Positions 16,579 through 25,685 of a stretch of 58,609 bases of DNA are shown one piece after another (position 1 is the stretch's first letter; each line of letters opens with the position of its first letter). Below the pieces are notes generated by a model. The model did not search any database and was not told the DNA's origin. It saw nothing but the letters and a program-made list of their open reading frames with translations. The DNA comes from Duganella callida. Lineage in GTDB: Bacteria > Pseudomonadota > Gammaproteobacteria > Burkholderiales > Burkholderiaceae_D. Position numbers and translations under genes: made by a program. The stretch covers positions 1 to 58,609 of the forward strand of contig NZ_SPVG01000030.1 of assembly GCF_004614165.1 (NCBI RefSeq). Reading direction: 5' to 3'.

Positions 16579-18531
16579 ATGAAGAAGACGATCGTTGCGG
16601 CGAGTGCGGCGGGCCTGGCGGCGCTGGCGCTGTATCCGGTGCTGATACCGAATCCGTACTACATCCACCTGTTCGAAACCATCCTGATTTACGCCATCCT
16701 GTTGTTCGGGCTGGACATCGTGGTCGGCTACACGGGCCAGGTATCGCTGGGCCATGCGGGCCTGTTCGGCATCGGCTCGTATGTGACCGGCGTGGTGGTG
16801 TTCAAACTGAGCCTGCCGTTCTGGCTGGCGATACCGGCCAGCGTGGCCGGCGCGGCGCTGTTCGGCGCCGTGCTGGCGCTGCCGGCCTTGCGGGTGACGG
16901 GGCCCTACCTGGCGATGGTGACGCTAGCCTTCGGCACCATCATCCAGATCCTGATCAACGAAATGACCTTCCTCACCGAAGGGCCGATGGGCATCAAGAT
17001 CGCCAAGCCGCTGGTCTTCGGCCAGAAGCTGAGCGAAGTCCAGTACTACTACATGGTGGCGGTGCTGATGGTGATTTCGCTGGTGGTGGTGCACCGCATC
17101 CTGAAGTCGAATCTGGGCCGCGCGTTCGAAGCGTTGCGCGACAGCCCGATCGCCTCCGACTGCATGGGCGTGTCGGTATACCGCTACAAGGTATATGCCT
17201 TCATCATCAGCGCCGGCTTTGCCGGCTTGGCCGGCAGCCTGTATGCATATTCGGAAGAGTACATCTCGCCGAACACCTATAACTTCGAACTGACCATCCT
17301 GTTCCTTCTGGCCGTGATCATGGGCGGGCGCAAGACGCGCTCGGGCGCCTTGATCGGCGCACTGATCGTGGTGATGCTCCCCAGCCTCCTGGCCGACATC
17401 GAATTGTTCCGCAAGATCGCCGTGGCGGCGGCGGTGCTGGGCGTGATCGGGGCGGCGCTGGCCGTGGCGCGCAAGCGTTCGACCCTGCGCGGCGTGCTGG
17501 TGCCGCTGATCGCCACCATCGGCATGGCGGCGTTCTCCTTCAAACTGGAGAACATCGTCGACTGGCGCCTGACCATTTTTGGTTTGATGACGCTGTTCGT
17601 GGTCTACTATCTGCAGGACGGTATCGTCGGCTACGTGCAAAGCCTGTTCGGGCGCGCACCGAGCCACACCAAATCGCTGGCGGACGGCAGCGGCGCCGAA
17701 CCGTTCCCCCGCGCGCAGGGCGGCGCTGCCGGCAGCATCCTGCTGAACGCCGAGCAGATACTGATGCAGTTCGGCGGCCTGAAAGCGCTGAATCAGGTCA
17801 ACCTGAACGTGATGCAGGGCGCCGTGCATGGCCTGATCGGACCCAACGGCTCCGGCAAAAGCACCATGATGAACGTCCTCACCGGCATCTACCGTCCGAC
17901 GGCGGGCAAGGTGTCGTTTGGCGGCGTGGTAATTTCGGGCAGTACGCCGTCGCAAATCGCGCTGGGCGGCGTGGCCCGCACTTTCCAGAACGTCCAGCTG
18001 TTCGGCGAGATGACCGCGACCGAGAACGTGCTGGTCGGTCTGCACAACACTTTCAAATCCACCATGCTCGATGTGATGCTGCACACGCCGCGCTACAAGC
18101 GCGAAGAACGCGCCGCCCGCGAGCGTGCGGCCAGCATCCTCGAATTTGTCGGCCTGTCGGCCATGGCCAACGAGGAGGCACGCAACCTCCCGTACGGCAA
18201 ACAGCGGCTGCTGGAGATCGGCCGCGCGCTGGGACTGAGTCCGCGCCTGCTGCTGCTGGACGAACCGGCGGCCGGCCTGACCGCGCCGGACATCAAGGAA
18301 CTGATGGCCATCATCCGCAAGATCCGCGACCACGGCATCACCATCATCCTGATCGAGCACCACATGGATGTGGTGATGGCGCTGTCCGACACCGTCACCG
18401 TACTGGACTTCGGCCAGAAAATCTGTGAAGGCGCGCCCGCCACCGTGCAATGCGACCCGCGCGTGATCGAAGCCTACCTGGGCGGCGGCGGTGAAGAACA
18501 TGGCGGCACCAAAGCGCCGATGGCGCACTGA
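16579..18531 (+). CDS. Fused LivM permease - LivG ATPase
   Basis: This is a single 650-residue polypeptide. Residues about 1-345 are a LivM-type permease (LGLDIVVGYTGQVSLGHAGLFGIGSY, GKSNLGRAF-like EAA region around 175-195, then AVIMGGRKTRSGALIGAL). After a polar linker (about 355-385), residues about 385-640 are a LivG ATPase. Its Walker A is GPNGSGKST (421-428), the Q-loop region is ARTFQN, the signature region is LPYGKQRLLEIGRAL and Walker B is LLLLDEPAAGL. The fusion fixes pore:ATPase stoichiometry. Such LivM-LivG fusions are known in Burkholderiales. There is no sign of frameshift or truncation at the join. Confidence 0.95.
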   Translation: MKKTIVAASAAGLAALALYPVLIPNPYYIHLFETILIYAILLFGLDIVVGYTGQVSLGHAGLFGIGSYVTGVVVFKLSLPFWLAIPASVAGAALFGAVLALPALRVTGPYLAMVTLAFGTIIQILINEMTFLTEGPMGIKIAKPLVFGQKLSEVQYYYMVAVLMVISLVVVHRILKSNLGRAFEALRDSPIASDCMGVSVYRYKVYAFIISAGFAGLAGSLYAYSEEYISPNTYNFELTILFLLAVIMGGRKTRSGALIGALIVVMLPSLLADIELFRKIAVAAAVLGVIGAALAVARKRSTLRGVLVPLIATIGMAAFSFKLENIVDWRLTIFGLMTLFVVYYLQDGIVGYVQSLFGRAPSHTKSLADGSGAEPFPRAQGGAAGSILLNAEQILMQFGGLKALNQVNLNVMQGAVHGLIGPNGSGKSTMMNVLTGIYRPTAGKVSFGGVVISGSTPSQIALGGVARTFQNVQLFGEMTATENVLVGLHNTFKSTMLDVMLHTPRYKREERAARERAASILEFVGLSAMANEEARNLPYGKQRLLEIGRALGLSPRLLLLDEPAAGLTAPDIKELMAIIRKIRDHGITIILIEHHMDVVMALSDTVTVLDFGQKICEGAPATVQCDPRVIEAYLGGGGEEHGGTKAPMAH

Positions 18532-18543
18532 CGAGGACCACAC

Positions 18544-19266
18544 ATGCTAGCAATCTCCAACCTGCACGCGGCCTACGGCAAAGTCGAAGTCCTGCACGGC
18601 ATCTCGCTGGAAGTCCCGAAAGGCAAACTGGTGACCCTGATCGGCTCCAACGGCGCCGGCAAGACCACCACCATGCGCGCCATCTCCGGCATGCTGAAGC
18701 CAAAAGGCGGCACCGTTACCCTTGACGGCAAGGACATCACCGGGCACGACTCGCACAAGATCGCCCGCGCCGGACTGGCGCACTCGCCCGAAGGCCGGCG
18801 CGTATTCGCCTCCATGAGCGTGACCGACAACCTGCTGCTGGGCGCCTTCCCGCGCTACACCCGCGCGCGGACCAAGGGCGACATCAAGCGCGACCTGGAA
18901 AAGGCGCTGGAACTGTTCCCGCGCCTGAAAGAACGCCAGCAGCAGCTGGCCGGCACCCTGTCGGGCGGCGAACAGCAGATGCTGGCGATGGCGCGCGCCG
19001 TCATGCTGAATCCGGAAGTGGTGCTGCTGGACGAGCCCTCGATGGGGCTGGCGCCGATCCTGGTGGAAGAAGTCTTCCGCATCATCCAGCGCCTGAAATC
19101 GGAAGGCGTGACGATGCTGCTGGTCGAACAGTTCGCCGCCGCCGCGCTGAACGTCGCCGACTACGGTTACGTCCTCGAAAACGGCAACATCTCCGTCCAC
19201 GGCCCCGCCGACAGCCTGAAAACCAACCCCAAAGTCATCGCCGCCTACCTCGGCGGCGGCCACTAG
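18544..19266 (+). CDS. livF: Branched-chain amino-acid ABC transporter ATPase LivF
   Basis: This 240-residue protein is the second ATPase of the transporter, paired with the LivG half of the fusion. Walker A is GSNGAGKTT, the signature is LSGGEQQMLAMARA and Walker B is VVLLDEPSMGLAP, all intact. It follows the fusion gene by 12 bases and completes the operon. Its TAG stop is one base away from the left inverted repeat of the RAYT remnant, so the element inserted immediately behind the operon. Confidence 0.96.
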   Translation: MLAISNLHAAYGKVEVLHGISLEVPKGKLVTLIGSNGAGKTTTMRAISGMLKPKGGTVTLDGKDITGHDSHKIARAGLAHSPEGRRVFASMSVTDNLLLGAFPRYTRARTKGDIKRDLEKALELFPRLKERQQQLAGTLSGGEQQMLAMARAVMLNPEVVLLDEPSMGLAPILVEEVFRIIQRLKSEGVTMLLVEQFAAAALNVADYGYVLENGNISVHGPADSLKTNPKVIAAYLGGGH

Positions 19267-19267
19267 A

Positions 19268-19294
19268 GTCGGGGTCAGAGCCGACATTCGGACA
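19268..19294 (+). repeat. Left inverted repeat of the RAYT remnant
   Basis: The 27-base arm begins GTCGGGGTCAGAGCC and is exactly the reverse complement of 19617-19643. Confidence 0.95.
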
Positions 19295-19296
19295 TT

Positions 19297-19540
19297 TCAT
19301 CGCATCCGCTGCTTTTTGATGGCGCGGCTGACGGTCTTGGCGGAAATGCCGAAGTGCGCGGCGATGGCCTCCATCGTGTAGGCGTGCCGCAGGCCGTTCG
19401 GCGCCGAGGCAGACCTGCTCGAGTATCGACTACCGGGTCAGCCGGTCGCTGTAGTCGATGTAGATCGCCCCCTGGCGGTCGCCGCGAGAGGTAACATGGT
19501 AAAGTGCGCCAGGGAATTCTAAACGGAGTGGACGGCTCAT
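19297..19540 (-). pseudogene. RAYT transposase, internally deleted
   Basis: Read on the minus strand from ATG at 19538-19540, the first 36 codons give [20 protein letters not shown] and then DRQGAIYIDYSDRLTR, the canonical RAYT N-terminus, before a TAG. In another frame the DNA continues HAYTMEAIAAHFGISAKTV followed by SRAIKKQRMR and TGA, the C-terminal helix-turn-helix tail seen in longer RAYTs. The HUH motif and catalytic tyrosine region, normally well over 100 codons, are absent. It is a deletion plus frameshift remnant. Confidence 0.85.
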
Positions 19541-19616
19541 TTGCCTATGCTAGTGCGCGCTGCTGGCGGCGGCATGAGCCAGATCAAACGGCGCCGCCGC
19601 ACTGCGGCCGCGCTCG

Positions 19617-19643
19617 TGTCCGAATGTCGGCTCTGACCCCGAC
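19617..19643 (-). repeat. Right inverted repeat of the RAYT remnant
   Basis: Exact reverse complement of 19268-19294. It lies 16 bases before the aldo/keto reductase start, so the downstream gene's leader includes one arm. Confidence 0.95.
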
Positions 19644-19659
19644 CTTATTGGAGGATGGC

Positions 19660-20499
19660 ATGAGAATCGTGAGTTTTCCGTCGGGGGTGACGGTGCCGGC
19701 ACTGGGGCAGGGTACCTGGAACATGGGCGAAAAGGCGTCGCGCCGGCGCGAGGAGGTGCGGGCGCTGCAGCTGGGGCTCGATCTGGGCATGACGCTGATC
19801 GATACCGCCGAGATGTACGGCGAGGGCGGCGCCGAACAGGTTGTCGGCGAGGCGATTGCCGGACAGCGCGACGCGGCTTTTGTCGTCAGCAAAGTGTATC
19901 CGCATAACGCCAGTTTCGCCGGCGTGCAGCAGGCTTGCGAGCGCAGTCTGCGGCGCTTGAATATCGATTGCATCGACCTGTATCTGCTGCACTGGCAGGG
20001 CCATCATCCGCTGGGCGAGACCTTCGACGGGTTCGAGGCGCTGAAGAAAGCCGGTAAAATCAAGGCCTACGGCGTGAGTAACTTCGACCTGGAAAGCATG
20101 GAAGATGCGGTCACCCACGGCGCCCCCGCCACCAATCAGGTGCTGTACAACCTGATGAAGCGCGGCATCGAGTTCGATCTGCTGCCCTGGTGCCGCCAGC
20201 GTAACATGCCGGTGATGGCCTATTCGCCGCTCGAAACCGCCGGCCGCGAGCAGGCGGCACTGCTCGGTAATCCGGGGCTTGAGTCGGTGGCGGAGGCCCA
20301 TGGCGTCACGCCGGCGCAGGTGGCGCTGGCCTGGGTGCTGCATCAGGATGGGCTGATTGCGATACCGAAGGCCGCCGATCCTGTACACTTGCGCGCTAAT
20401 CGCGCTGCCGCCGAGCTTCAGCTCTCGGCTGATGACCTGGCGGCGCTGGACCGTGCTTTTCCACCGCCACGCCGCCGGCGCGCGCTGGATATGCGTTAA
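19660..20499 (+). CDS. Aldo/keto reductase
   Basis: This 279-residue cytosolic NADPH-dependent carbonyl reductase has a TIM-barrel fold. Visible family elements are [14 protein letters not shown] (catalytic Asp and Tyr), [10 protein letters not shown] (catalytic Lys), LYLLHWQG (His) and GVSNFD. I chose ATG 19660 because GGAGG precedes it and [20 protein letters not shown] matches the family start. The longer in-frame extension to 19504 runs through the RAYT remnant and its repeat. The substrate is unknown. Its original promoter may have been displaced or replaced by the mobile element just upstream. Confidence 0.93.
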   Translation: MRIVSFPSGVTVPALGQGTWNMGEKASRRREEVRALQLGLDLGMTLIDTAEMYGEGGAEQVVGEAIAGQRDAAFVVSKVYPHNASFAGVQQACERSLRRLNIDCIDLYLLHWQGHHPLGETFDGFEALKKAGKIKAYGVSNFDLESMEDAVTHGAPATNQVLYNLMKRGIEFDLLPWCRQRNMPVMAYSPLETAGREQAALLGNPGLESVAEAHGVTPAQVALAWVLHQDGLIAIPKAADPVHLRANRAAAELQLSADDLAALDRAFPPPRRRRALDMR

Positions 20500-20514
20500 T
20501 TGAATAAATAGTTT

Positions 20515-21609
20515 ATGTTAAACCGTCTGAAGCAATTGTTTTCCTCCACGGCGCCGGAAGCCTCCGCCGATACCAGCAACCATATCCCGATCGACGCCTA
20601 CTGCACGCTGGCCGACATTCCCAAGCCGGCCTTTGCGCATGTGCTGAATGGCCGCCGTGGCCTGGATGACGCCGAACTGTCGGCGCATCTCAACGGCTTG
20701 ATGCACCATCTGGCCGAGAAGGGACAGGGCAGGATGACGCGCACGCGCTATCACACCATCCGTCATCTGCAGCGCGTGCAGCAGCACATCAACCTGGCCG
20801 TCGAGCCGACGCAGATGCAGGCGTTTCACGCCTGGGCCGAAGCGGCCAACGCCATCTTCTTCCTGGCGGACGGCACGGTACGCGATCCGCAAGGCCGCGT
20901 ATTGTTGCCGTCCGAAGGCGACGAGGGCGCCGATGCGCAGGCCGTGGTGCCGTATCCGCCGCAAGCCTGGCAGCGCAAGGCGCGCACCGACGAGCTGCTG
21001 GCCGCGCGCAAGATCAGCGTGCCGGGTGATCTGCCGCCGCTGGTGTCCGAGCCGGAGCTGCGTTTGCGCTCGCCTGAAGATATCCTGCGCCGCATGCTGG
21101 CGCTGTTCGTCGTCGCCATCCGCGCCGAGTCGCTGAACAGCGATACGCCGATCGCGGTGGCCGATCTGCAGAAGCGCTTCCCGCCGGCGTTCGCCAATCT
21201 GACCGATGCCGAGCGGGCCTTCCTGTCGCTGGAGCGGCCCTGCGACGAGGATATCACCCAGTTCCTGTGGCGCTACGAGTGCATCCTGGTGCTGCAGTGG
21301 GCACTCGGTCTGCAGGAGACGCTGCCGTTCCCGGACGCGATCTGCGACGTCGCCGCGATCTCGCGCACCGTGATCGAGCGCGGCACCGACGGCCTGCGCA
21401 AGCAGCCGGTGGCCCGCTCGGCGGCGGAGATCCTCGATGCGCTGGATCTGCACTACCGTCTGCACTGGGTCAGCCGTCAGGCCATCCTGAAAAAGATGCC
21501 GGTGCCGGCGGGGTTGAACGACGGCGTGCTGCAGGAACGCCACTATGCGCTCAACTGGCTGGTGCGCTTCGAGGACCGCGACTGGGACGACGTCGACACC
21601 CCGACCTGA
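20515..21609 (+). CDS. DUF4272-like hypothetical protein
   Basis: This is a 364-residue soluble protein without signal peptide or membrane segments. The stretch LRSPEDILRRMLALFVVAIRAE (about residues 181-202) followed by a helical C-terminal half resembles DUF4272 proteins, a family of unknown function. I make that match from memory of the motif, so treat it as tentative. It follows the aldo/keto reductase by 15 bases, so they are possibly co-transcribed, but no functional link is evident. Confidence 0.75.
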   Translation: MLNRLKQLFSSTAPEASADTSNHIPIDAYCTLADIPKPAFAHVLNGRRGLDDAELSAHLNGLMHHLAEKGQGRMTRTRYHTIRHLQRVQQHINLAVEPTQMQAFHAWAEAANAIFFLADGTVRDPQGRVLLPSEGDEGADAQAVVPYPPQAWQRKARTDELLAARKISVPGDLPPLVSEPELRLRSPEDILRRMLALFVVAIRAESLNSDTPIAVADLQKRFPPAFANLTDAERAFLSLERPCDEDITQFLWRYECILVLQWALGLQETLPFPDAICDVAAISRTVIERGTDGLRKQPVARSAAEILDALDLHYRLHWVSRQAILKKMPVPAGLNDGVLQERHYALNWLVRFEDRDWDDVDTPT

Positions 21610-21689
21610 ATAATGTTCGTTGGCGAACGGAACCATTTGCCGACGGGGCGTAAGCTGCCTTCATCGAAGCACATTTGAAGGAGCTGGTA

Positions 21690-22106
21690 ATGAACGCTAA
21701 ACCCATCATCGGCGCCATTCTGGCAGCCACCATTGCGGCGACTGGCGCAGCTTCGGCGCAGGACCGCCACGACAATGACCGTCGCGGTCCGGACCGCGAG
21801 CACCGCGATAACCGTCACGACGACCGTCGTATGGATTATGGCCCGGATCGCCGCAATGATCGCGCCGACTATCGCCACGACGACCGTCGCGGTCCCGATC
21901 ATCGTGGCGCCGGCCCGCGCCACGACATGTACAAGGGCGGCCGCCTGCCGCCGGAATACCGCGGGCGCCAGTACGTGGTGGAGAACTGGCGCGCTCATCA
22001 TCTGAGCGCGCCGCCGCGCGGTTATCACTGGGTGCAGACCGGCAGCGACTATGTGCTGGTGGGGATCGCCACCGGCGTGATCGCCAGCCTCTTGCTCAGC
22101 AATTAA
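21690..22106 (+). CDS. RcnB-like small periplasmic protein with HDDRR repeats
   Basis: This 138-residue exported protein has a signal peptide (about 1-22). After it comes a low-complexity Asp/Arg/His segment (about 24-75) with repeated HDDRR and NDR units, visible also at DNA level. The C-terminal module YKGGRLPPEYRGRQYVVENW ... PPRGYHWVQTGSDYVLVGIATG is typical of RcnB-family proteins, linked in E. coli to Ni/Co homeostasis. The final hydrophobic stretch IGVIASLLLSN-like may anchor it. Start ATG 21690 has AAGGAG upstream and is preferred over the in-frame ATG at 21675. Whether it binds metal here is inference from the His/Asp content. Confidence 0.8.
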   Translation: MNAKPIIGAILAATIAATGAASAQDRHDNDRRGPDREHRDNRHDDRRMDYGPDRRNDRADYRHDDRRGPDHRGAGPRHDMYKGGRLPPEYRGRQYVVENWRAHHLSAPPRGYHWVQTGSDYVLVGIATGVIASLLLSN

Positions 22107-22173
22107 ACTACTTGGGTAGACGTCCGCCGGACAGCTTGCTAGCATAGGCGCTTTGCAGATCGGGGAGCGCGGC

Positions 22174-24255
22174 ATGAAACGCAGGTTGGCGGCGGTGACG
22201 GTGGTGGCGGCGGCAATGGCGGGCGTGGCGCATGCCGCTGTCGAACGCATTCAGGTGGTTGAACGTGTGCCGTTTGCGCCGGGCGTCAGCTTCGGCGACT
22301 ACGGCGCGTACGAAAAGATACGCGCTGTCGCTTACTTCGCGCTGGACCCGAAGGCGGCCGCCAATGCCAGCATCGTCGATTTGAAGCATGCGCCGCGCGA
22401 CAAGCGCGGGCGCGTGCTGTTTTCCAGCGAGTTCGTGCTGCTGCGTCCCGCCGGTGCGCAGCCCACGACACTGCTCTACGATGTGAACAACCGCGGCAAC
22501 ATCGCCATCCTCGGCCAGGTCAACGGCCGCAGTCCCGCGCTGAACGATCCGACCACCGCCGCCGATGCCGGCGACGGTTTCCTGATGCGCCATGGCTTCT
22601 CGCTGCTGTTCTCGGCGTGGACCTGGGACGTGGCGCCTTCCGCGCCGCCGGTATCGGGCGCGGCGCCGCGGCCGCTGGTGTTTACGCCGCCGGTGGCCAA
22701 AGGCGTCAAGGGCAGGGTGCAGAATGAATTCACGGTGAACGCGCCGACCGACATCGTCACCTATGCCGGCATGCGCGGCCTGACCTACGAACCGGCCACG
22801 CCCAACGATCCGCACGCGCAGCTGACCGAGCGCGCCAAGCCGGACGATGCACGCCGTCCAATAGCGCGCAGCGCCTGGCATTTCGTCGAACCTGAGCTGA
22901 AGGGCGGTCCTGGCCGCGTGCAGCTGGAAGGCGGCTTCAAGCCCGATACGATTTACGAGCTGACCTACGTCGCCAAGGACCCGTATGTCACCGGAGCCGG
23001 CCTGGCCGGCATCCGCGACCTGCTGTCGTATCTGCGCGACCATCCGTTCGAGGGCGCGCCTGTGCCGCGTAATGTCCTGATGTTCGGTATCAGCCAGTCC
23101 GGCCGCCTGATCGGCCGCATGATGCACGACGGCCTGAATGTCGACGAAGGCGGCAAGCTGGTATTCAGCGGCGCCTATCTGCAGGTGCCGGGCGCCGGCG
23201 GCTCGGCGGGTTTCAACAGCCGCTTCGCACAGCCCACGCGTCATCCGTCCATGATGGAAGAACACGACTATCCGGCCGACGCCTTCCCGTTCACCAGCAT
23301 GCCGACGCGCGACCCGGCGACCGGCAAGACCGCCTCCACGCTGGACAAGGCGCGCGACAAACAGGGCAATCTTCCCAAGCTGTTCTATGCGAACACCTCG
23401 ACCGAATTCTGGAACCGTGGCGCCTCGCTGATCGCCACCACGCCGGATGGCGCCAGCGACGTGGCGCCGGCCGACAATGTGCGCATCTACGGCTTCATGG
23501 GCGCGCAGCACTACGTCGGACGTTCGAAAACGCGGGCGCCGTTCACCGCCTGCGTCTCGACCAGCGACCATTACCTGCCGATGCGTGCGCTGATCGTCGC
23601 ACTGGACGACTGGACCAGCAAAGGCAAACAGCCGCCGGCCAGCGCTTACCCGAACTTCGCCGACGGCACCCTGACCACAGTCGCCGACTACCGCGCCATC
23701 TTCCCTCAAGGTTTCGGCCTGACGCCGCCGCAGCAGAACCTGCGCGAGCCGCGCCTGGACTTCGGTCGCCGCTACACCGCGCAAGGCATTGCCGACATCG
23801 TGCCGCCCAAGCACGGTGATGATTTCGAAACCCGTGTGCCGGTGCCCGACGCGGACGGCAACGACAAGGGCGGCGTGCGGTTGGTCGAGCTGCAGGCGCC
23901 GCTGGGCACCCACACCGGCTGGAACCTGCGCGCGGCGGACACCGGCTTTGCCTGGGCCACCTCGCGTTTCGACGGCAGCTTCGTCCCTTTCGCGCGCACC
24001 GAGGCGGAGCGCGTGGCGGCCGGCGACCCGCGCCCGAGCCTGGAAGCGCGCTATGCCAACCGCGACGCCTACGCCGCCGCCGTCAAAGCCGCGGCCGGGC
24101 GCCAGGTGGCGGCCGGCCTGCTGCTGGAAGAAGACGTGGAGCGCACCATGCGGGAGAACCTCGGCCTCTACGACCGCATCCTCGCGCGCGATCCGGCCGA
24201 CTCAGGCTGCGGCTACCTGTTCAGTTCAGGGCTTTTTGTTCCTGGACCAGGATGA
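22174..24255 (+). CDS. Exported alpha/beta hydrolase-domain protein (Abhydrolase_10-like)
   Basis: The protein is 693 residues with a signal peptide (cut near AHAAVERI). The large domain contains the nucleophile-elbow-like GISQSGRLIGRMMHDGLN around residue 310, and a tryptophan- and proline-rich beta half after it. It resembles the secreted 'alpha/beta hydrolase domain' family (PF20091), whose substrate is unknown. Start ATG 22174 is preferred because GGGGAG and a good signal peptide follow this choice; 22153 is an alternative. The 3' end overlaps the convergent DUF2288 gene by 35 bases. Confidence 0.85.
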   Translation: MKRRLAAVTVVAAAMAGVAHAAVERIQVVERVPFAPGVSFGDYGAYEKIRAVAYFALDPKAAANASIVDLKHAPRDKRGRVLFSSEFVLLRPAGAQPTTLLYDVNNRGNIAILGQVNGRSPALNDPTTAADAGDGFLMRHGFSLLFSAWTWDVAPSAPPVSGAAPRPLVFTPPVAKGVKGRVQNEFTVNAPTDIVTYAGMRGLTYEPATPNDPHAQLTERAKPDDARRPIARSAWHFVEPELKGGPGRVQLEGGFKPDTIYELTYVAKDPYVTGAGLAGIRDLLSYLRDHPFEGAPVPRNVLMFGISQSGRLIGRMMHDGLNVDEGGKLVFSGAYLQVPGAGGSAGFNSRFAQPTRHPSMMEEHDYPADAFPFTSMPTRDPATGKTASTLDKARDKQGNLPKLFYANTSTEFWNRGASLIATTPDGASDVAPADNVRIYGFMGAQHYVGRSKTRAPFTACVSTSDHYLPMRALIVALDDWTSKGKQPPASAYPNFADGTLTTVADYRAIFPQGFGLTPPQQNLREPRLDFGRRYTAQGIADIVPPKHGDDFETRVPVPDADGNDKGGVRLVELQAPLGTHTGWNLRAADTGFAWATSRFDGSFVPFARTEAERVAAGDPRPSLEARYANRDAYAAAVKAAAGRQVAAGLLLEEDVERTMRENLGLYDRILARDPADSGCGYLFSSGLFVPGPG

Positions 24256-24538
24256 AGGGGCTGACCACGCAGGCCCATAGCTCTGCCCCCGCATCCAGCC
24301 AGCCCTGCGCCTGTTGGTCGTTGACCTTGGCGATCAGGCCGGAGTTCATCCACAGGCTGATGCTGTCCTTGTCGTCGTGCGAGATGCGCACGGCGACGTC
24401 GACCAGGTCCAGCGAGTTGGCCACCCACACCACATTCCCCTGAGCGAAGTGCTTGAGCAGGTCGGTCCATGGCAGGCGCGCGGTTTCGCGGTTCACTTTG
24501 TCGCGCAGTTCGAGATCTTTTTCTGGTTTGGTTTGCAT
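24221..24538 (-). CDS. DUF2288 family protein
   Basis: This is a 105-residue cytosolic protein with the DUF2288 pattern: LPWTDLLKHFAQGNVVWV, LDLVDVAVRISHDDKDSI, then the WLDAGAELWACVVSPFILVQE ending. The family is small, conserved in proteobacteria and uncharacterised. It starts one base after the RES toxin stop codon (TGA-C-ATG), so it is the third gene of that operon. It overlaps the convergent hydrolase gene by 35 bases, giving complementary mRNA 3' ends. Association with the TA module may be accidental read-through. Confidence 0.88.
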   Translation of the reverse strand: MQTKPEKDLELRDKVNRETARLPWTDLLKHFAQGNVVWVANSLDLVDVAVRISHDDKDSISLWMNSGLIAKVNDQQAQGWLDAGAELWACVVSPFILVQEQKALN

Positions 24539-24539
24539 G

Positions 24540-25229
24540 TCAAATCACTTCGATGTTGGGTACGGGACTGCCTTGCCAGGTCAAGCGGTAGGCCGCGCCC
24601 TTGCGCACGTTGGCCACCACCGCCGGCCGGAAACAGGCCAGGTTGGTGCCGCCGGCGCGCCGCACGCTGGGGTAGATGATGCCCAGCGAGCCGCCGTCCA
24701 GCAGGCGTTCGGCCAGCGTCTGCGACTCGATGTAGCTGTCCGGCGCCAGGCAGGCTTCGTAGCGCGGCTGGTTGCGGATGTCGTGGAAGCTGGCGGTGAA
24801 GTCGGCCAGCATGCACTGGTATTGCACGCTGTCGTCGAAGCGGTTGATTTCCGCGTATTCGACCGCTTTGTGAAAACTGACCTCGGCCAGCGCGGTCTCG
24901 ACGTCGAACGCGCAATACCAGGCGCCGCGCCGGCCGTCGTTGAAGCGGCTGCCCTGCGGATGGGCGTAGGTGAAGGCGGCGTTGACGATGCGGAAGTTGG
25001 GCACGCCGAAGATCAGCTCATCGACGTTGATGCCGGCTGCGCCGCCGGTCTGCGTGCGCAGGCGCGCGTTGGTGGCATTGTCAAGGTCGAACAGGTCGCG
25101 CAGGTGCTGGTCGCTGTCGGCCAGCGGCGCCAGCACGGAATCTTCGACGTCGGCGAAACGGGAGGGCAGCAGACGGCAGGTGTCGAACTGGCGCAGCGTG
25201 GTCAGGGGCGGAATCAGGCTGAGCGGCAC
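24540..25229 (-). CDS. RES-domain toxin (NAD+-degrading type)
   Basis: This 229-residue protein is the toxin of a type II Xre/RES toxin-antitoxin module. Characterised RES toxins (ParT, MbcT, Res) fold like ADP-ribosyltransferases and deplete NAD+ or modify a target. The eponymous residues are visible: R95 in GSRFND, Y105 in AWYCAF, E116 in TALAEVSFH, and S188 in IIYPSVRR. It starts at GTG 25229, directly abutting the antitoxin TAA, with GGAGGG inside the antitoxin's last codons as ribosome site. Translation is therefore coupled. It looks intact. Confidence 0.92.
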   Translation of the reverse strand: MPLSLIPPLTTLRQFDTCRLLPSRFADVEDSVLAPLADSDQHLRDLFDLDNATNARLRTQTGGAAGINVDELIFGVPNFRIVNAAFTYAHPQGSRFNDGRRGAWYCAFDVETALAEVSFHKAVEYAEINRFDDSVQYQCMLADFTASFHDIRNQPRYEACLAPDSYIESQTLAERLLDGGSLGIIYPSVRRAGGTNLACFRPAVVANVRKGAAYRLTWQGSPVPNIEVI

Positions 25230-25664
25230 TTACAGCCCTCCACGGCGCGCGTCCAGTAGCTGGCGCACGGTCTGCATGGCCAGCAGGCCGCCGCCCAGCA
25301 TGTAGGCCAGCGGCGTGCGGCCTTCGAAAATCTGGTTGTTGTTCGGCAGGCTGACCCATTCGTCGGCGAGCTTGTCGCCGTAGATGATGTGCAGGGCTTT
25401 ATATATCCCCAGCAGGTAGGAAATACGGGTGATGCAATCCACTTCCAGCGTACGCTCCGGATGCTTTTTCCAATCGTAGTAGGCGCTGTTGGACAGGCCG
25501 CCCAGCAGCTGGCGGGCGTCCTCGTCGCGCACTTTCCAGGCGGCGACCAGGTTGAAAAAGCCCTTGAGGGCCGATTTGGACAGGCGTTCGCGCTCGGCCT
25601 TGGCATTCAGATCCACCAGTACGGTCGGTTCGAAGCGGCTGCGGGGGTAGGCATAGTTGAGCAT
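25230..25664 (-). CDS. Xre/MbcA/ParS-type antitoxin
   Basis: This 144-residue antitoxin of the RES toxin has an N-terminal Xre-like DNA-binding half (about 25-75, containing LLGGLSNSAYYDWKKHP). The C-terminal toxin-binding (DUF2384) part ends in NNNQIFEGRTPLAYMLGGG. Known members block the toxin active site and repress their own promoter. ATG 25664 has GGAGG five bases upstream. Antitoxin-first order and direct abutment with the toxin are standard for this TA class. Confidence 0.93.
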   Translation of the reverse strand: MLNYAYPRSRFEPTVLVDLNAKAERERLSKSALKGFFNLVAAWKVRDEDARQLLGGLSNSAYYDWKKHPERTLEVDCITRISYLLGIYKALHIIYGDKLADEWVSLPNNNQIFEGRTPLAYMLGGGLLAMQTVRQLLDARRGGL

Positions 25665-25685
25665 AGATCCTCCGGTAATGGACTA

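Larger units (their letters stand above)
19268..19643 (-). mobile_element. Decayed REP-associated tyrosine transposase (RAYT) element
   Basis: A 376-bp unit is bounded by perfect 27-bp inverted repeats. Inside it, on the minus strand, are the start and the end of a RAYT (Y1_Tnp family, TnpA-REP) transposase with the catalytic middle missing. RAYTs are single-copy housekeeping-like transposases that can mobilise flanking REP palindromes. The core deletion means this copy cannot move by itself. It sits between livF and the aldo/keto reductase gene. The intact relative, if any, must be elsewhere in the genome. Confidence 0.85.

Noticed and set aside
16579-18531. LivM-LivG fusion as an assembly artefact
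   Set aside because: The frame is continuous with a sensible linker, and such fusions are known in Burkholderiales.
21780-21905. Short repeated CACGACGACCGTCG units considered as a possible CRISPR-like or regulatory repeat
   Set aside because: They encode the HDDRR repeats of the RcnB-like protein in frame.
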